From Cupriavidus basilensis (GTDB lineage Bacteria; Pseudomonadota; Gammaproteobacteria; Burkholderiales; Burkholderiaceae), in NCBI RefSeq assembly GCF_008801925.2, contig NZ_CP062803.1:1736001-1800000 (forward strand): a stretch of DNA of 64,000 nt, given 5' to 3'. Position 1 is the stretch's first letter. Every line of letters starts with the position of its first letter. Made by a program: the position numbers and the translations under genes. Shown piece after piece: positions 8,839 through 18,271 of this stretch. Under the pieces are notes generated by a model. It worked only from the letters and a program-made list of their open reading frames with translations, did no database searches and was not told the DNA's origin.

Positions 8839-10137
8839 TTTTTGCATCACCACATCGGGCAGCCAGGTGACGATCTGCGGCCACACGGTGACGATGCCGA
8901 TGGCCACCACCATCATCATGAAGAACGGCAGCGAGACCCGCGCTATGTAGTTGCTGTCCTTGCCGGTCATGCTCTGCAGCACGAACAGGTTGAACCCCAC
9001 GGGCGGCGTCACCTCGGCGATCTCCACCAGCAGCACGATGAATATCCCGAACCATACCAGATCGAAGCCCGCGGCCTGCACCATCGGCAGCACCGTGGCG
9101 GTGGTCAGCGCGATCATGGAAATGCCATCGAGCGCGGTGCCCAGCAGGATGTAGATCACGGTCAGCACGGCGATCAGCGCCCAGGGCGACAGGTGCATCG
9201 AGGCCACCCACTCGGCCAGCGCGCGCGGGATGCCCGTAAAGCTCATGGTCACCGACAGGAACGAGGTTGCGCCCAGCACGAACATGATCATGGCGGTCAG
9301 CCGGGTGGCCGACATCAGGCTTTCCCAGAACGCCTTGCGCGTGAGCGAGCCGCCCACCCACGCCAGCGCCAGCGACGCCACCACGCCGTAGGCGGCCGCT
9401 TCCGTGGCGGTGGAGTAGCCGGTGATCATGATCCACGTGATAAAGGCGATCAGCACGATGCACGGCATCAGCTGGCGGATCGAGGCGAGCCGCGAGCGCC
9501 AGTTGAAGACTTCCGCCTTCGGCGTCTTGTCCGGGTTCGACAGCGCCCACACCACGATGTAGCCGGAGAACAGCAGCATCAGCAGCAGGCCGGGCAGGAA
9601 GCCAGCCAGGAACACGCGGATGATCGACACATCGGCCGAGACCGCATAGACCACCATGGTGATCGATGGCGGGATCAGGATGCCGAGCGTGCCGGCGCAC
9701 GACAGCGAGCCCAGGGTCACGCGCTCATCGTAGCCGCGCCGGGTCAGCTCGGGCAGCGCCGACTTGGCGATGGTGGCGCAGGTGGCGGCAGACGAGCCCG
9801 ACACCGAACCGAAGATGCCGCAGCCCAGGATGTTGACGTGCATCAGGCGCCCGGGGAGCCAGTTCAACCACGGCGAGAGCCCGTTGAACATCTGCTCGGA
9901 CAGCTTGGTGCGGAACAGTATCTCGCCCATCCACACAAAGAGCGGCAGCGAGGCCAGCGTATACGACGCGCTGGACGACCACCACGCATTGGCCAGGTTG
10001 ACCAGCGCATCGCGATCGGCAAACACCACCAGCCCCACCCAGGAGGTGACGGCAATGGCCACGGGAATCCACGCGCCGATGACCAGGAAGCCGATCATCA
10101 CCACCAGCAGGATCAGGGAAATGAGGACGGTGCTCAT
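8827..10137 (-). CDS. dctM: TRAP transporter large permease DctM
   Basis: A 436-residue integral membrane protein of the DctM/SiaM large-subunit family with about a dozen hydrophobic segments. It carries the conserved GCGIFGSVSGSSAATCATI, GYDERVTLGSLSCAGTLGIL and IPPSITMVVY motifs that shape the Na+-coupled substrate path. Its start overlaps the dctQ stop (TGATG). With dctQ and dctP it makes a complete solute-binding-protein-dependent secondary importer. The 3' end carries a 9-bp repeat that includes the stop codon. Confidence 0.95.
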   Translation of the reverse strand: MSTVLISLILLVVMIGFLVIGAWIPVAIAVTSWVGLVVFADRDALVNLANAWWSSSASYTLASLPLFVWMGEILFRTKLSEQMFNGLSPWLNWLPGRLMHVNILGCGIFGSVSGSSAATCATIAKSALPELTRRGYDERVTLGSLSCAGTLGILIPPSITMVVYAVSADVSIIRVFLAGFLPGLLLMLLFSGYIVVWALSNPDKTPKAEVFNWRSRLASIRQLMPCIVLIAFITWIMITGYSTATEAAAYGVVASLALAWVGGSLTRKAFWESLMSATRLTAMIMFVLGATSFLSVTMSFTGIPRALAEWVASMHLSPWALIAVLTVIYILLGTALDGISMIALTTATVLPMVQAAGFDLVWFGIFIVLLVEIAEVTPPVGFNLFVLQSMTGKDSNYIARVSLPFFMMMVVAIGIVTVWPQIVTWLPDVVMQKELK

Positions 10138-10688
10138 CAGACGGTCTCCCCGAAATCGCCGGCGGCCAGCTTGGCTTCCTGCGCCAGCTGGTAGCGCGGC
10201 TTTTGCTTGCGCGCCACGCGCGACAGTTCGTCCAGCACCGCCAGCATGAAGCCGGCGCAGCCCAGCACCGCAAAGCTCTGCGGCATCCACAGCGGCACCA
10301 CGATCTGGCCCTGCGACACATCGCCGATCTCCCAGCTCGCCCAGGCGAAGCTGAACAAGGCCCAGGTCGCGTAGGCGGCGAACACCGCGCAGATGGTCAG
10401 CGAGATCAGCTCCAGCCACCAGCGCACGCGCGGCTTGACGGCCTCCAGCAGCATTTCCACGCGGACGATGCCGCCGTGCTGGAAGGTCTGGCCGAGCACG
10501 AGAAAGGCGGAGGCGGCGCACAGCCACGCAACGATGTCGTCGCCGCCCTTGAAGATAAACGTGGTCTCGCGCGAGAACGACATCAGGATCATGATGAGGC
10601 AGACCCCAAGGATGCACAGCGCGCCGAGCACGGCAAACAGGTCAAGCAGCCGGTCCAGCCAGCGCTTGTTGACGGAAGTGGCTTCCAT
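10137..10688 (-). CDS. dctQ: TRAP transporter small permease DctQ
   Basis: A 183-residue protein with four predicted membrane helices. SFSRETTFIFKGGDDIVAWL and FQHGGIVRVEMLLEAV fit the DctQ small-subunit pattern. It forms the membrane complex with DctM. It lies between dctP (178 bp upstream) and dctM (overlapping stop/start). The spacer towards dctP holds a degenerate 9/12-bp repeat array. Confidence 0.92.
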   Translation of the reverse strand: MEATSVNKRWLDRLLDLFAVLGALCILGVCLIMILMSFSRETTFIFKGGDDIVAWLCAASAFLVLGQTFQHGGIVRVEMLLEAVKPRVRWWLELISLTICAVFAAYATWALFSFAWASWEIGDVSQGQIVVPLWMPQSFAVLGCAGFMLAVLDELSRVARKQKPRYQLAQEAKLAAGDFGETV

Positions 10689-10816
10689 GGCGAGTGGGGA
10701 GGGTTGATGCGGTGAAAAAGAGGGCGCGGGAGACTTGCGGCAGCAGGGCCACGGCGGCGGGCAACGCCACCGTGGCCGGCTACGGATCGCTTGTTTCCCG
10801 CTAGGGCACTGACTAC

Positions 10817-10864
10817 GGCGCCAACCACGGCGCCAACAACGGCAACAACGGCAATGACGGCAAC
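10817..10864. repeat. Degenerate 9/12-bp tandem array after the dctP stop codon
   Basis: Units AACGGCAAC, AACGGCAAT and GACGGCAAC (10838-10864), preceded by two copies of GGCGCCAAC (10817-10825 and 10829-10837). The array ends 2 bp from the dctP stop codon. On the minus strand it keeps the dctP frame open past the stop for about 17 codons of mainly Leu, Pro and Ala. Confidence 0.75.
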
Positions 10865-10866
10865 GC

Positions 10867-11856
10867 CTACTTCTTGTATGCGTCCAGGATGGCCTTGCCG
10901 TCGTCGCCGGCGCCCTTGGCCCATTCTTCCACCATCACCTGGCCAAGCTTCTGCATGTCCTGCTTCAACTGCGGCGAGGGCGGCTGCACCGTCATGCCGT
11001 TCTTGCCGAGCACGGCCAGGTATTCACGTGTCTTTTGCTCCGAGATCTGCCAGCCGCGCTTCTCGGCTTCGGCCACGGTCTTGAGCAGGGCGTCCTGGGT
11101 TGGCTTGTCCAGCGCCGCAAAGGACTTCTTGCTGACCACCAGCATGTTCTTCGGCAGCCAGGCATCGACGGTGTAGAAGTACTTCACGCTCTCCCAGACC
11201 TTGGTGTCCACGCCCGTGGCGCCCGAGGACATGAACGAATTGACGGTGCCGGTGGCGAGCGCCTGCGCCAGGTCGGCGGCCTGGATGGTCACCGGCTGCG
11301 CGCCCACCAGTTCGGCGATCTTGGAGGTGGCGGGGTTATACGCGCGCCACTTGAGGCCTTTCATGTCGGCCGCGGTGTTGATCGGCTTGTTGGCGTAGAT
11401 GCCTTGCGGCGGCCAGGCCACCGCGTACAGCAGCTTCATGCCTTGCTTGTCCAGCACCTTGTCGGTGACCGCGCGCGAGGCCTGCCACAGCTTGTAGGAG
11501 TCCTGGTAGCTGGTCGCCAGGAAGGGCACCGCGTCCACGCCGAATACCGGGTTTTCGTTGGCCAGCAGCGACATCAGGATCTCGCCCATCTGCACCTGGC
11601 CGGTCTGCACGCCGCGCTTGATTTCGTTGGCCTTGAGCAGTGAGCCGTTGGGATGGATCACGATCTTGAGCTTGCCGCCCGTGGCCTTCTCCACGTCGGT
11701 GGCCATCTGCTGCAGGTTTTCGGTGTGGAGGTTGCTCACCGGGTAGCCGGTTGGCAGGTCCCACTTGGTATCCGCCCGCGCGGCCGACGTCATCACGGCG
11801 GAGGTGGCAAGCACCCCGCCCAGCAACATGCACTTCAGTGTGGCCTTCCCTTGCAT
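10867..11856 (-). CDS. dctP: TRAP transporter periplasmic substrate-binding protein DctP
   Basis: A 329-residue exported binding protein. The signal peptide spans about residues 1-28 (cleavage near ARA-DT). The TRAP/DctP fold is shown by TGYPVSNLHTENLQQMATDV at the N-terminus and GLKWRAYNPATSKIAELVGA around the usual ligand-carboxylate Arg. The C-terminal helix ends EEWAKGAGDD. It delivers a carboxylate-type solute to DctQM. Neighbouring amidase, D-amino-acid dehydrogenase and 5-oxoprolinase suggest an amide, cyclic imide or amino-acid derivative; this is inference. It is probably the first transporter gene of the operon, 118 bp downstream of the amidase. Confidence 0.94.
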   Translation of the reverse strand: MQGKATLKCMLLGGVLATSAVMTSAARADTKWDLPTGYPVSNLHTENLQQMATDVEKATGGKLKIVIHPNGSLLKANEIKRGVQTGQVQMGEILMSLLANENPVFGVDAVPFLATSYQDSYKLWQASRAVTDKVLDKQGMKLLYAVAWPPQGIYANKPINTAADMKGLKWRAYNPATSKIAELVGAQPVTIQAADLAQALATGTVNSFMSSGATGVDTKVWESVKYFYTVDAWLPKNMLVVSKKSFAALDKPTQDALLKTVAEAEKRGWQISEQKTREYLAVLGKNGMTVQPPSPQLKQDMQKLGQVMVEEWAKGAGDDGKAILDAYKK

Positions 11857-11974
11857 CGATCTCTCCTGGTTGGTCGTTGCGGCTACGTGTGTCTTGGTTT
11901 TTGTTCTGAAGTCGTCTTGCCCGCACCACCTGGCTCAGGGGTGGCGCGGGTTACCTCGGTCTGGCCCCGGCGCC

Positions 11975-13318
11975 TCAGGCGGCCGGCTTGATGATGGACT
12001 CCAATGCAATTGCCGTGCCCAGCAGTTGCGCGTCACGCAGTGCACCGTGCGAGAGCATCAGGCCCACGGGCAATTCGTCCGGCTGGTGGCAGGGCAGCGA
12101 GATGGAGCAGCCATCGAGGAAATTGAACGCCGACGTATTGCGCAGCAGCAGGGCGTTGGTGCGGAAGAACAACGCGTCGTCCGCCACCAGCGGGGCGATC
12201 GGCGGCGCCACCATCGGCACGGTGGGGCAGGCCACGGCATCGAAGCCTTCGATGCGGGCCGTAACCCGCGTGATCCAGTCGAGGCGGGCGCGCATCAGGT
12301 CCACATAATCGGCCGCGCTCATGGCCGCGCCGCGGTCGATGCGCGAGGCGACGCGCGGATCGTATTGCTCGCGCCGCGTGGCCAGCACGTGGCGGTGGAT
12401 GGCATGCGCCTCGGCGGCGGTGAAGCCGCCGCCGGCGTTGATGCTGGCCAGCTCGGCCAGCTCCGGCAGGTCGATGTGCTCGATCTGCACGCCGGCCGCG
12501 GACAGCCGGCCGAGGGCGCGGTCGAACGCGCGCGCCACGGTGTCATCGAGGTCGTCGAGCAGGACCTGGCGCGGGATGGCCAGGCGGATGCCCGCCGCGG
12601 CCTTGATGACGGGGAGCGCCGCCTGGTCGGCAATCACGCTGTCCACCAGCACGCAATCCTGCACCGTGCGCGCCATGGCGCAGGCGGTGTCCAGCGTATA
12701 GGAGAGCGGGAAGGCGCCATCCAGCGGCACGCGCCGGGCGGTCGGCTTGAAGCCGGTCAGCCCGCACAGGGCGGCCGGGATGCGGATGGAGCCGCCGGTG
12801 TCGCTGCCCAGCCCCGCCACCGCCAGGCCCAGCGCCACGGACACCGCGGCGCCCGACGACGAGCCGCCGGGAATGCGCGCGACCTGCTTGTCAGCGAGGT
12901 TCACCGGCGTGCCGAAATGCGGGTTGATGCCCACCCCCGAGAAGGCGAACTCGGTCATGTTGGTGCGCCCGACCAGCGCCGCGCCGCTCTCGCGCAACCG
13001 GCGCACCACCGTGGCATCGGTGGTGGCCGCCAGCGCGTCGCTGCGCACCGGAGAGCCGGCGCGCGAGGCTTCGCCGGCGATGTTGAACAGGTCCTTGACC
13101 GAGACCGGCAGGCCTGCCAGCGGATGCAGCGGCTTGCCTGCCCGGCAGGCCGCATCGGCGGCCCTGGCGACCTGCGCGGCGGAGTCGAAGGTGGTGTGCA
13201 GGAACACGGCGTGCGCGTCCGGCTGCTGCGCGTGCTGCGCAGCCTGCTCGATCACGTCGGCGCGGGAGGTCGCGCCATCGCGAAGTTTTGTCTGTAATGT
13301 ATGGATATCCGTGGGCAT
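11975..13318 (-). CDS. Amidase-signature family hydrolase
   Basis: A 447-residue cytoplasmic amidase with the full Ser-cisSer-Lys triad: Lys75 in PVSVKDLF, Ser153 in GGSSSG and nucleophile Ser177 in GSDTGGSIRIPAALCG. The 24-residue spacing between the two serines equals that of well-studied members such as FAAH. No signal peptide. The family cleaves amides or carbamates, and sequence alone does not give the substrate. It is the first gene of the minus-strand run towards dctPQM-dadA and is divergent from the MarR-like regulator, with AT-rich DNA and repeated motifs between them. GatA is less likely because no gatB or gatC is nearby. Confidence 0.88.
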   Translation of the reverse strand: MPTDIHTLQTKLRDGATSRADVIEQAAQHAQQPDAHAVFLHTTFDSAAQVARAADAACRAGKPLHPLAGLPVSVKDLFNIAGEASRAGSPVRSDALAATTDATVVRRLRESGAALVGRTNMTEFAFSGVGINPHFGTPVNLADKQVARIPGGSSSGAAVSVALGLAVAGLGSDTGGSIRIPAALCGLTGFKPTARRVPLDGAFPLSYTLDTACAMARTVQDCVLVDSVIADQAALPVIKAAAGIRLAIPRQVLLDDLDDTVARAFDRALGRLSAAGVQIEHIDLPELAELASINAGGGFTAAEAHAIHRHVLATRREQYDPRVASRIDRGAAMSAADYVDLMRARLDWITRVTARIEGFDAVACPTVPMVAPPIAPLVADDALFFRTNALLLRNTSAFNFLDGCSISLPCHQPDELPVGLMLSHGALRDAQLLGTAIALESIIKPAA

Positions 13319-13471
13319 GGGGCTCGCGATCAGTCGCGCTCAGGAGGGGTCCGGTCGAGTCTATCCAGTGCGTCCGCGCTGCGCAACCAGCCCATGGCGG
13401 GGCACGCCTGCGTCCCCGCGATAGTGCGCAACCCGCGTTGCCCGCCCTTTTTTCGTGCAGAATCCACGGTG

Positions 13472-13569
13472 ACATCCCCGATGTTTTGCTTGGATTTATT
13501 TTGTGTTTATCCTCATAATTTGTTAATAAACTGTCAAGCCAAATATGGTGGCCGGGACATCGGGGATAC
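13472..13569. promoter_or_regulatory. Divergent control region between amidase and MarR-like gene
   Basis: The 306-bp gap (13319-13624) has an AT-rich core unlike its surroundings. The core is flanked by ACATCCCCGATGT (13472-13484) and, on the opposite strand, GTATCCCCGATGT (13557-13569). The first is itself an inverted repeat (ACATC-N3-GATGT). A minus-strand TTGACA (13532-13537) could serve the amidase, though no good -10 follows at 17 bp. This is a likely binding region for the adjacent MarR-like protein; that assignment is inference. Confidence 0.5.
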
Positions 13570-13624
13570 ACCTAGTCATCCTTGTCGTTCCGTGCGTGCA
13601 CCAACCCCTGAAAGGAGTGAAGAC

Positions 13625-14257
13625 ATGGCGCGTAGGCCAGCAACTCAGCCAGCAACTCAGCCAGTAGCCGATCCAGTAGCCGATCCAGTAGCCGATCACG
13701 CCGAGGGTGGCCAAACGCCCGCCAGAGCCGCGCCCAGCGCGCTGGCGCATCCGTCGGGCCCCAATATCGTTTCGTCTTCGCACCTGGTGTCGGAGCGCAG
13801 CCCGGAGCTGTCGGAGTTCGAGTTCGGCCTGAACACGGCCTACAACGCTTACAGCCGCTGGGTGGTGCGCTGCATGGGCGCTTCCGGCGTGCGCGACCTG
13901 ACCTTCCTGGACGTGCTGGTGCTGCATCACGTCAACCACCGGGCGCGCCCCAAGCGGCTCGCCGATATCTGCTTCGTGCTCAACGTCGAGGACACCCACC
14001 TGGTCACCTACGCGCTCAAGAAGCTGCAGGGCCTGGCGCTGGTGGAGGGCGAGCGCATCGGCAAGGAAGCCACCTACATCACCACTCCCGCGGGCACCGA
14101 GGCCTGCGCGCGCTACCGCGAGATTCGCGAGCAATGCCTGACCAGCAATTTCTCCGCCGGCAGTGCCGAGAACGTGGAGATCGGCGAGCTGGCACGGCTG
14201 CTGCGTGTGCTGACCGGCCTGTATGAGCAGGCCGCACGCTCGGCAACGTCCCTGTAG
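13625..14257 (+). CDS. MarR-like winged-helix regulator with repeat-built N-terminus
   Basis: A 210-residue protein with a winged-helix domain at about residues 60-200. The segment RPKRLADICFVLNVEDTHLVTYALKKL is the helix-turn-helix, and LVEGERIGKEATYITTPAG the wing and following helix. The first about 25 residues are low-complexity ATQP and VADP repeats coded by five 12-bp units. AAGGAGTG, 5 bp upstream of the chosen ATG, supports this start. It is divergent from the amidase-TRAP run and 105 bp upstream of the oxoprolinase, so it is a candidate regulator of one or both sides. Confidence 0.82.
   Translation: MARRPATQPATQPVADPVADPVADHAEGGQTPARAAPSALAHPSGPNIVSSSHLVSERSPELSEFEFGLNTAYNAYSRWVVRCMGASGVRDLTFLDVLVLHHVNHRARPKRLADICFVLNVEDTHLVTYALKKLQGLALVEGERIGKEATYITTPAGTEACARYREIREQCLTSNFSAGSAENVEIGELARLLRVLTGLYEQAARSATSL
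13637..13696 (+). repeat. Five 12-bp tandem repeats inside a regulator gene
   Basis: Two copies of CCAGCAACTCAG (13637-13660), then three copies of CCAGTAGCCGAT (13661-13696). They are in frame and encode ATQP-type and VADP-type tetrapeptides near the N-terminus of the MarR-like protein. Copy-number change would lengthen or shorten the tail by four residues without a frameshift. Confidence 0.92.
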
Positions 14258-14362
14258 CAGCAAGGACACCGCGCGCGGCCGGCCTGCACCCCGGCCGCGC
14301 TGCCCCATGACCGCCCGTATTTTCCCCGACATCTCCATCACGCCCTAGAAGGAAGCCCCCGT

Positions 14363-17300
14363 ATGCCGCAGTCGCTGCCATCCTCCGCTGCCGTAGTTTC
14401 GGACCGTCGCCGCTGGCAATTCTGGATCGATCGCGGCGGCACCTTCACCGATGTGGTGGGGCTTCGGCCGGACGGCACGGTGGTCACGCACAAGCTGCTG
14501 TCCGAGAACCCGGAGCAGTACAGCGATGCCGCCGTGGCCGGCATCCGCCACCTGCTGGGGCTGGCGCCGGGCGAGCCGGTCACGCCGGCGCAGGTAGAAG
14601 TGGTGAAGATGGGCACCACCGTTGCGACCAATGCCTTGCTCGAACGCAAGGGCGAGCCGGTGGCGCTGTTCATTACGCGCGGCTTTCGTGATGCGCTGCG
14701 CATCGCCTACCAGAACCGGCCGCGCCTGTTTGACCTGAACATCGTGCTGCCGGAGCTGCTCTACCGCGAAGTGGTGGAGGTGGGCGAGCGCCTGGATGCG
14801 CAGGGAGAAACGGTGACGCCGCTCGACCAAGCCGCGCTGCGCGCAGACATGCAGCGCGTGTTCGACAGCGGCATCCGCGCCATCGCCATCGTGTTCCTGC
14901 ATGGCTACCGCCAGGCGGCGCACGAGCAGGCCGCCGCGCGGATCGCCCGCGAGACCGGTTTTACGCAGATTTCCGTCTCGCACCAGGTGTCGCCACTGAT
15001 GAAGCTGGTCTCGCGTGGCGACACCACGGTGGTGGACGCCTACCTGTCGCCGATCCTGCGCCGCTATGTCGGGCAAGTGGAGCAGCAGATGCCGGGCGTG
15101 CGCCTGCAGTTCATGCAGAGCAGCGGCGGCCTGACCGATGCACACCGCTTCCAGGGCAAGGACGCCATCCTGTCCGGCCCGGCCGGCGGCATCGTCGGCA
15201 TGGTGCGCTCGTCGCAGAGCGCGGGCTTCGGGCGCATCATCGGCTTCGACATGGGCGGCACGTCGACCGATGTCTCGCACTTCAACGGCGAGCATCCCAA
15301 CGATTTCGAGCGCGTGTTCGAGACCAGCGTGGCGGGCGTGCGTATGCGCGCGCCCATGATGAGCATCCATACGGTGGCCGCCGGCGGCGGCTCCATCCTG
15401 CATTTCGACGGCCGCCGTTTCCGCGTCGGCCCCGATTCGGCCGGTGCCAACCCGGGGCCGGCGAGCTACCGGCGCGGCGGCCCGCTGGCGGTGACCGACT
15501 GCAATGTCATGCTCGGCAAGATCCAGCCGCGGCATTTCCCCGCGGTGTTCGGACCACGCGCCGATGCCGCGCTGGACCGCGACACGGTGGTGGCCAGGTT
15601 CGCGGCGCTGGCGCAGGCGGTAACAGAGGCGACCGGCGATCAACGCAGCGCCGAGCAGGTGGCCGAAGGCTTCATCGAGATCGCGGTCGGCAATATGGCC
15701 AATGCCATCAAGCAGATCTCCGTGCAGCGCGGCCATGACGTGACCGGCTACACGCTGACCACCTTCGGCGGCGCCGGCGGGCAGCATGCCTGCCTGGTGG
15801 CAGACGCCCTCGGCATGCAGACCGTGTTCGTGCATCCGCTGGCGGGCGTGTTGTCGGCCTACGGCATGGGGCTGGCCGACCGCACCGCCATGCGCGAGCG
15901 CGCCGTGGAGGCGCGCCTGGACGACAGTGCATTGCCTGCGTTGCAAGCCACGCTCGATGCGCTGGCAAGCGAAGCGCGGCAGGAACTGCTGGAGCAGGAA
16001 GTTGCCGAGGCGCAGATCGATGTGGTGCGCCGTGCGCACCTGCGCTATGAGGGCACGGATTCGGCGCTGGTGGTGCCGTTCGGCACCTTGCCTGCCATGC
16101 AGGCGGCGTTCGATGCCGCGTACCGTCAGCGCTATGCCTTCCTGATGCAGGGCAAGCCCCTGGTCGTGGAAGCCCTCTCGGTGGAAGCCATCGGCAGCAG
16201 CGCGCCGCCCGAGGAGAAGCTGCCCGACGCGCAGCCGCGCTCCGGTGGCCCAGTGCCGGCGGAACTGGTGCGCATGTTCAGCGGCGGTGCCTGGCACGAC
16301 ACCGGCCTGTTCCCGCGCGATACGCTGCGCCCCGGCGACGTGCTGCCGGGCCCCGCCATCATCGCCGAGCGCAACGCCACCACCGTGGTGGAGCCCGGCT
16401 GGCAGGCTGAGCTGACCGCGCGCGACCACCTGGTGCTGACCCGCGCCGTGCCGCGTGCGCAGCGGCGCGCCATGGGCACCGACGCTGATCCGGTCATGCT
16501 GGAAGTGTTCAACAACCTGTTCATGTCGATCGCCGAGCAGATGGGCCAGCGGCTGCAGAACACGGCGTACTCGGTCAACATCAAGGAACGGCTCGACTTC
16601 TCCTGCGCCATCTTCGATGCCGGCGGCAACCTGATCGCCAATGCCCCGCACATGCCGGTGCACCTGGGCTCGATGGGCGAGAGCATCAAGACGGTGATCG
16701 CGCGCAACGCCGGGCACATGGCCGATGGCGATGTCTACGTGCTCAACGACCCGTACAACGGCGGCACGCACCTGCCGGACGTGACGGTGATCACGCCGGT
16801 CTTCGACGAGGCCGGCACGGAGATCCTCTTCTACGTCGGCTCGCGCGGCCACCATGCGGATATCGGCGGCATCACGCCGGGCTCGATGCCGCCGGACTCC
16901 ACGGTGGTGGAGGAAGAGGGCGTGATGATCGACAACTTTCCGCTGGTGAAGGCCGGTGTGCTCGACGATGCCGGCATGCGCGCACTGCTGGCGGGCGCGC
17001 GCTACCCGGCCCGCAATATCGACCAGAACATGGCCGACCTGCGCGCCCAGGTGGCGGCCAACGCCAAGGGCGTGGAAGAGCTGCGCAAGATGGTGGCGCA
17101 GTTCGGCCTGCCGGTGGTGCGCGCCTATATGGGCCATGTGCAGGACAACGCCGAGGAAGCCGTGCGCCGGGTCATCACCGCGCTGAAGGACGGCGCTTAT
17201 CGCTACCCGCTGGACAATGGCGCGCACATCCAGGTACGCGTGACCGTGGACCAGGCCAGGCGCGAAGCCGTGGTGGACTTCACCGGCACTTCGGCGCAAC

Positions 17301-18013
17301 TGCCCAACAACTTCAACGCGCCGCGCGCGGTCTGCATGGCGGCCGTGCTCTACGTGTTTCGCACGCTGGTCAACGAGGACATCCCGCTCAACGCCGGCTG
17401 CCTCAAGCCGATCAACGTGATCATCCCCGAAGGATCCATGCTCAATCCGCGCTATCCGGCCTCGGTGGTGTCGGGCAATGTGGAAACGTCATCGTGCATC
17501 ACCAACGCGCTGTATGGCGCGCTGGGCGTGGTGGCGGCCAGCCAGGGCACCATGAACAATTTCACGTTCGGCAACGCGCGCTACCAGTACTACGAGACCA
17601 TCTCCGGCGGCAGCGGCGCGGGGCCGGGTTTCAACGGCTGCGACGTGGTGCAGACCAATATGACCAACTCGCGCCTGACCGATCCGGAGGTGCTGGAATG
17701 GCGCTTCCCGGTGCGGCTGGAGAGCTATGAGATCCGGCCCGGCTCGGGTGGCGCGGGGCAGTGGCACGGCGGCAACGGCGGCATCCGCAAGGTGCGCTTC
17801 CTGGAGCCGATGACGGCGTCGATCCTGTCCAACAACCGCTTGCACGCGCCGTTCGGCATGGCCGGCGGCGAGCCCGGCGCGATGGGCCGCAACTACGTGG
17901 TGCGGGGTGACGGGAGCGAGCAAGCGCTGGGCCATGTCGGGCGCTGCGAGATGCAAGCGGGCGATGTCTTCGTGGTGGAAACGCCGGGAGGCGGGGGCTA
18001 CGGCAAGGTGTAA
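14363..18013 (+). CDS. ATP-dependent 5-oxoprolinase / hydantoinase A-B fusion
   Basis: A 1216-residue protein joining the two subunits that are separate in hydantoinase systems. The HyuA half (about 1-690) is an actin-fold ATPase with IDRGGTFTDVVG at the N-terminus, GTTVATNALLERKG, FMQSSGGL, LSGPAGGIVG and GFDMGGTSTDVS. The HyuB half (about 700-1216) shows NNLFMSIAEQMG, NAPHMPVHLGSM, LNDPYNGGTHLPDV, RGHHADIGG and PGGGGYG. The length equals full-length 5-oxoprolinases, which hydrolyse 5-oxoproline to glutamate using ATP; N-methylhydantoinases are the alternative. AAGGA precedes the ATG. It lies downstream of the MarR-like gene and across from a TRAP importer, amidase and D-amino-acid dehydrogenase. 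Confidence 0.92.
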   Translation: MPQSLPSSAAVVSDRRRWQFWIDRGGTFTDVVGLRPDGTVVTHKLLSENPEQYSDAAVAGIRHLLGLAPGEPVTPAQVEVVKMGTTVATNALLERKGEPVALFITRGFRDALRIAYQNRPRLFDLNIVLPELLYREVVEVGERLDAQGETVTPLDQAALRADMQRVFDSGIRAIAIVFLHGYRQAAHEQAAARIARETGFTQISVSHQVSPLMKLVSRGDTTVVDAYLSPILRRYVGQVEQQMPGVRLQFMQSSGGLTDAHRFQGKDAILSGPAGGIVGMVRSSQSAGFGRIIGFDMGGTSTDVSHFNGEHPNDFERVFETSVAGVRMRAPMMSIHTVAAGGGSILHFDGRRFRVGPDSAGANPGPASYRRGGPLAVTDCNVMLGKIQPRHFPAVFGPRADAALDRDTVVARFAALAQAVTEATGDQRSAEQVAEGFIEIAVGNMANAIKQISVQRGHDVTGYTLTTFGGAGGQHACLVADALGMQTVFVHPLAGVLSAYGMGLADRTAMRERAVEARLDDSALPALQATLDALASEARQELLEQEVAEAQIDVVRRAHLRYEGTDSALVVPFGTLPAMQAAFDAAYRQRYAFLMQGKPLVVEALSVEAIGSSAPPEEKLPDAQPRSGGPVPAELVRMFSGGAWHDTGLFPRDTLRPGDVLPGPAIIAERNATTVVEPGWQAELTARDHLVLTRAVPRAQRRAMGTDADPVMLEVFNNLFMSIAEQMGQRLQNTAYSVNIKERLDFSCAIFDAGGNLIANAPHMPVHLGSMGESIKTVIARNAGHMADGDVYVLNDPYNGGTHLPDVTVITPVFDEAGTEILFYVGSRGHHADIGGITPGSMPPDSTVVEEEGVMIDNFPLVKAGVLDDAGMRALLAGARYPARNIDQNMADLRAQVAANAKGVEELRKMVAQFGLPVVRAYMGHVQDNAEEAVRRVITALKDGAYRYPLDNGAHIQVRVTVDQARREAVVDFTGTSAQLPNNFNAPRAVCMAAVLYVFRTLVNEDIPLNAGCLKPINVIIPEGSMLNPRYPASVVSGNVETSSCITNALYGALGVVAASQGTMNNFTFGNARYQYYETISGGSGAGPGFNGCDVVQTNMTNSRLTDPEVLEWRFPVRLESYEIRPGSGGAGQWHGGNGGIRKVRFLEPMTASILSNNRLHAPFGMAGGEPGAMGRNYVVRGDGSEQALGHVGRCEMQAGDVFVVETPGGGGYGKV

Positions 18014-18271
18014 GGGCGTGGCGAGGGTTTTTACCGATAACGTGAACGCAGGGTGCGACAAAGAATGAAACCCCAATTCCTGTTCAGGTTATTCGCGCCA
18101 TGCCCATCGCGGCGGAACAGCCCTTTGCGCTCACAAGCGGGTTGCGTTCGATCATCCATGGCGTGGCGTGCCGATTCACGCTGTGCTGACCGATCCCGGC
18201 GCTGTTGATGCCGCGGTTGGCGGTGCGGTTGGCTTGCCTGAGCATCGTCAACGAGCCACCAAGGAGACCCC

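Noticed and set aside
14345..17299. A 984-codon open frame opposite the oxoprolinase gene
   Set aside because: Same shadow effect; the plus-strand protein has full family motifs over this stretch.
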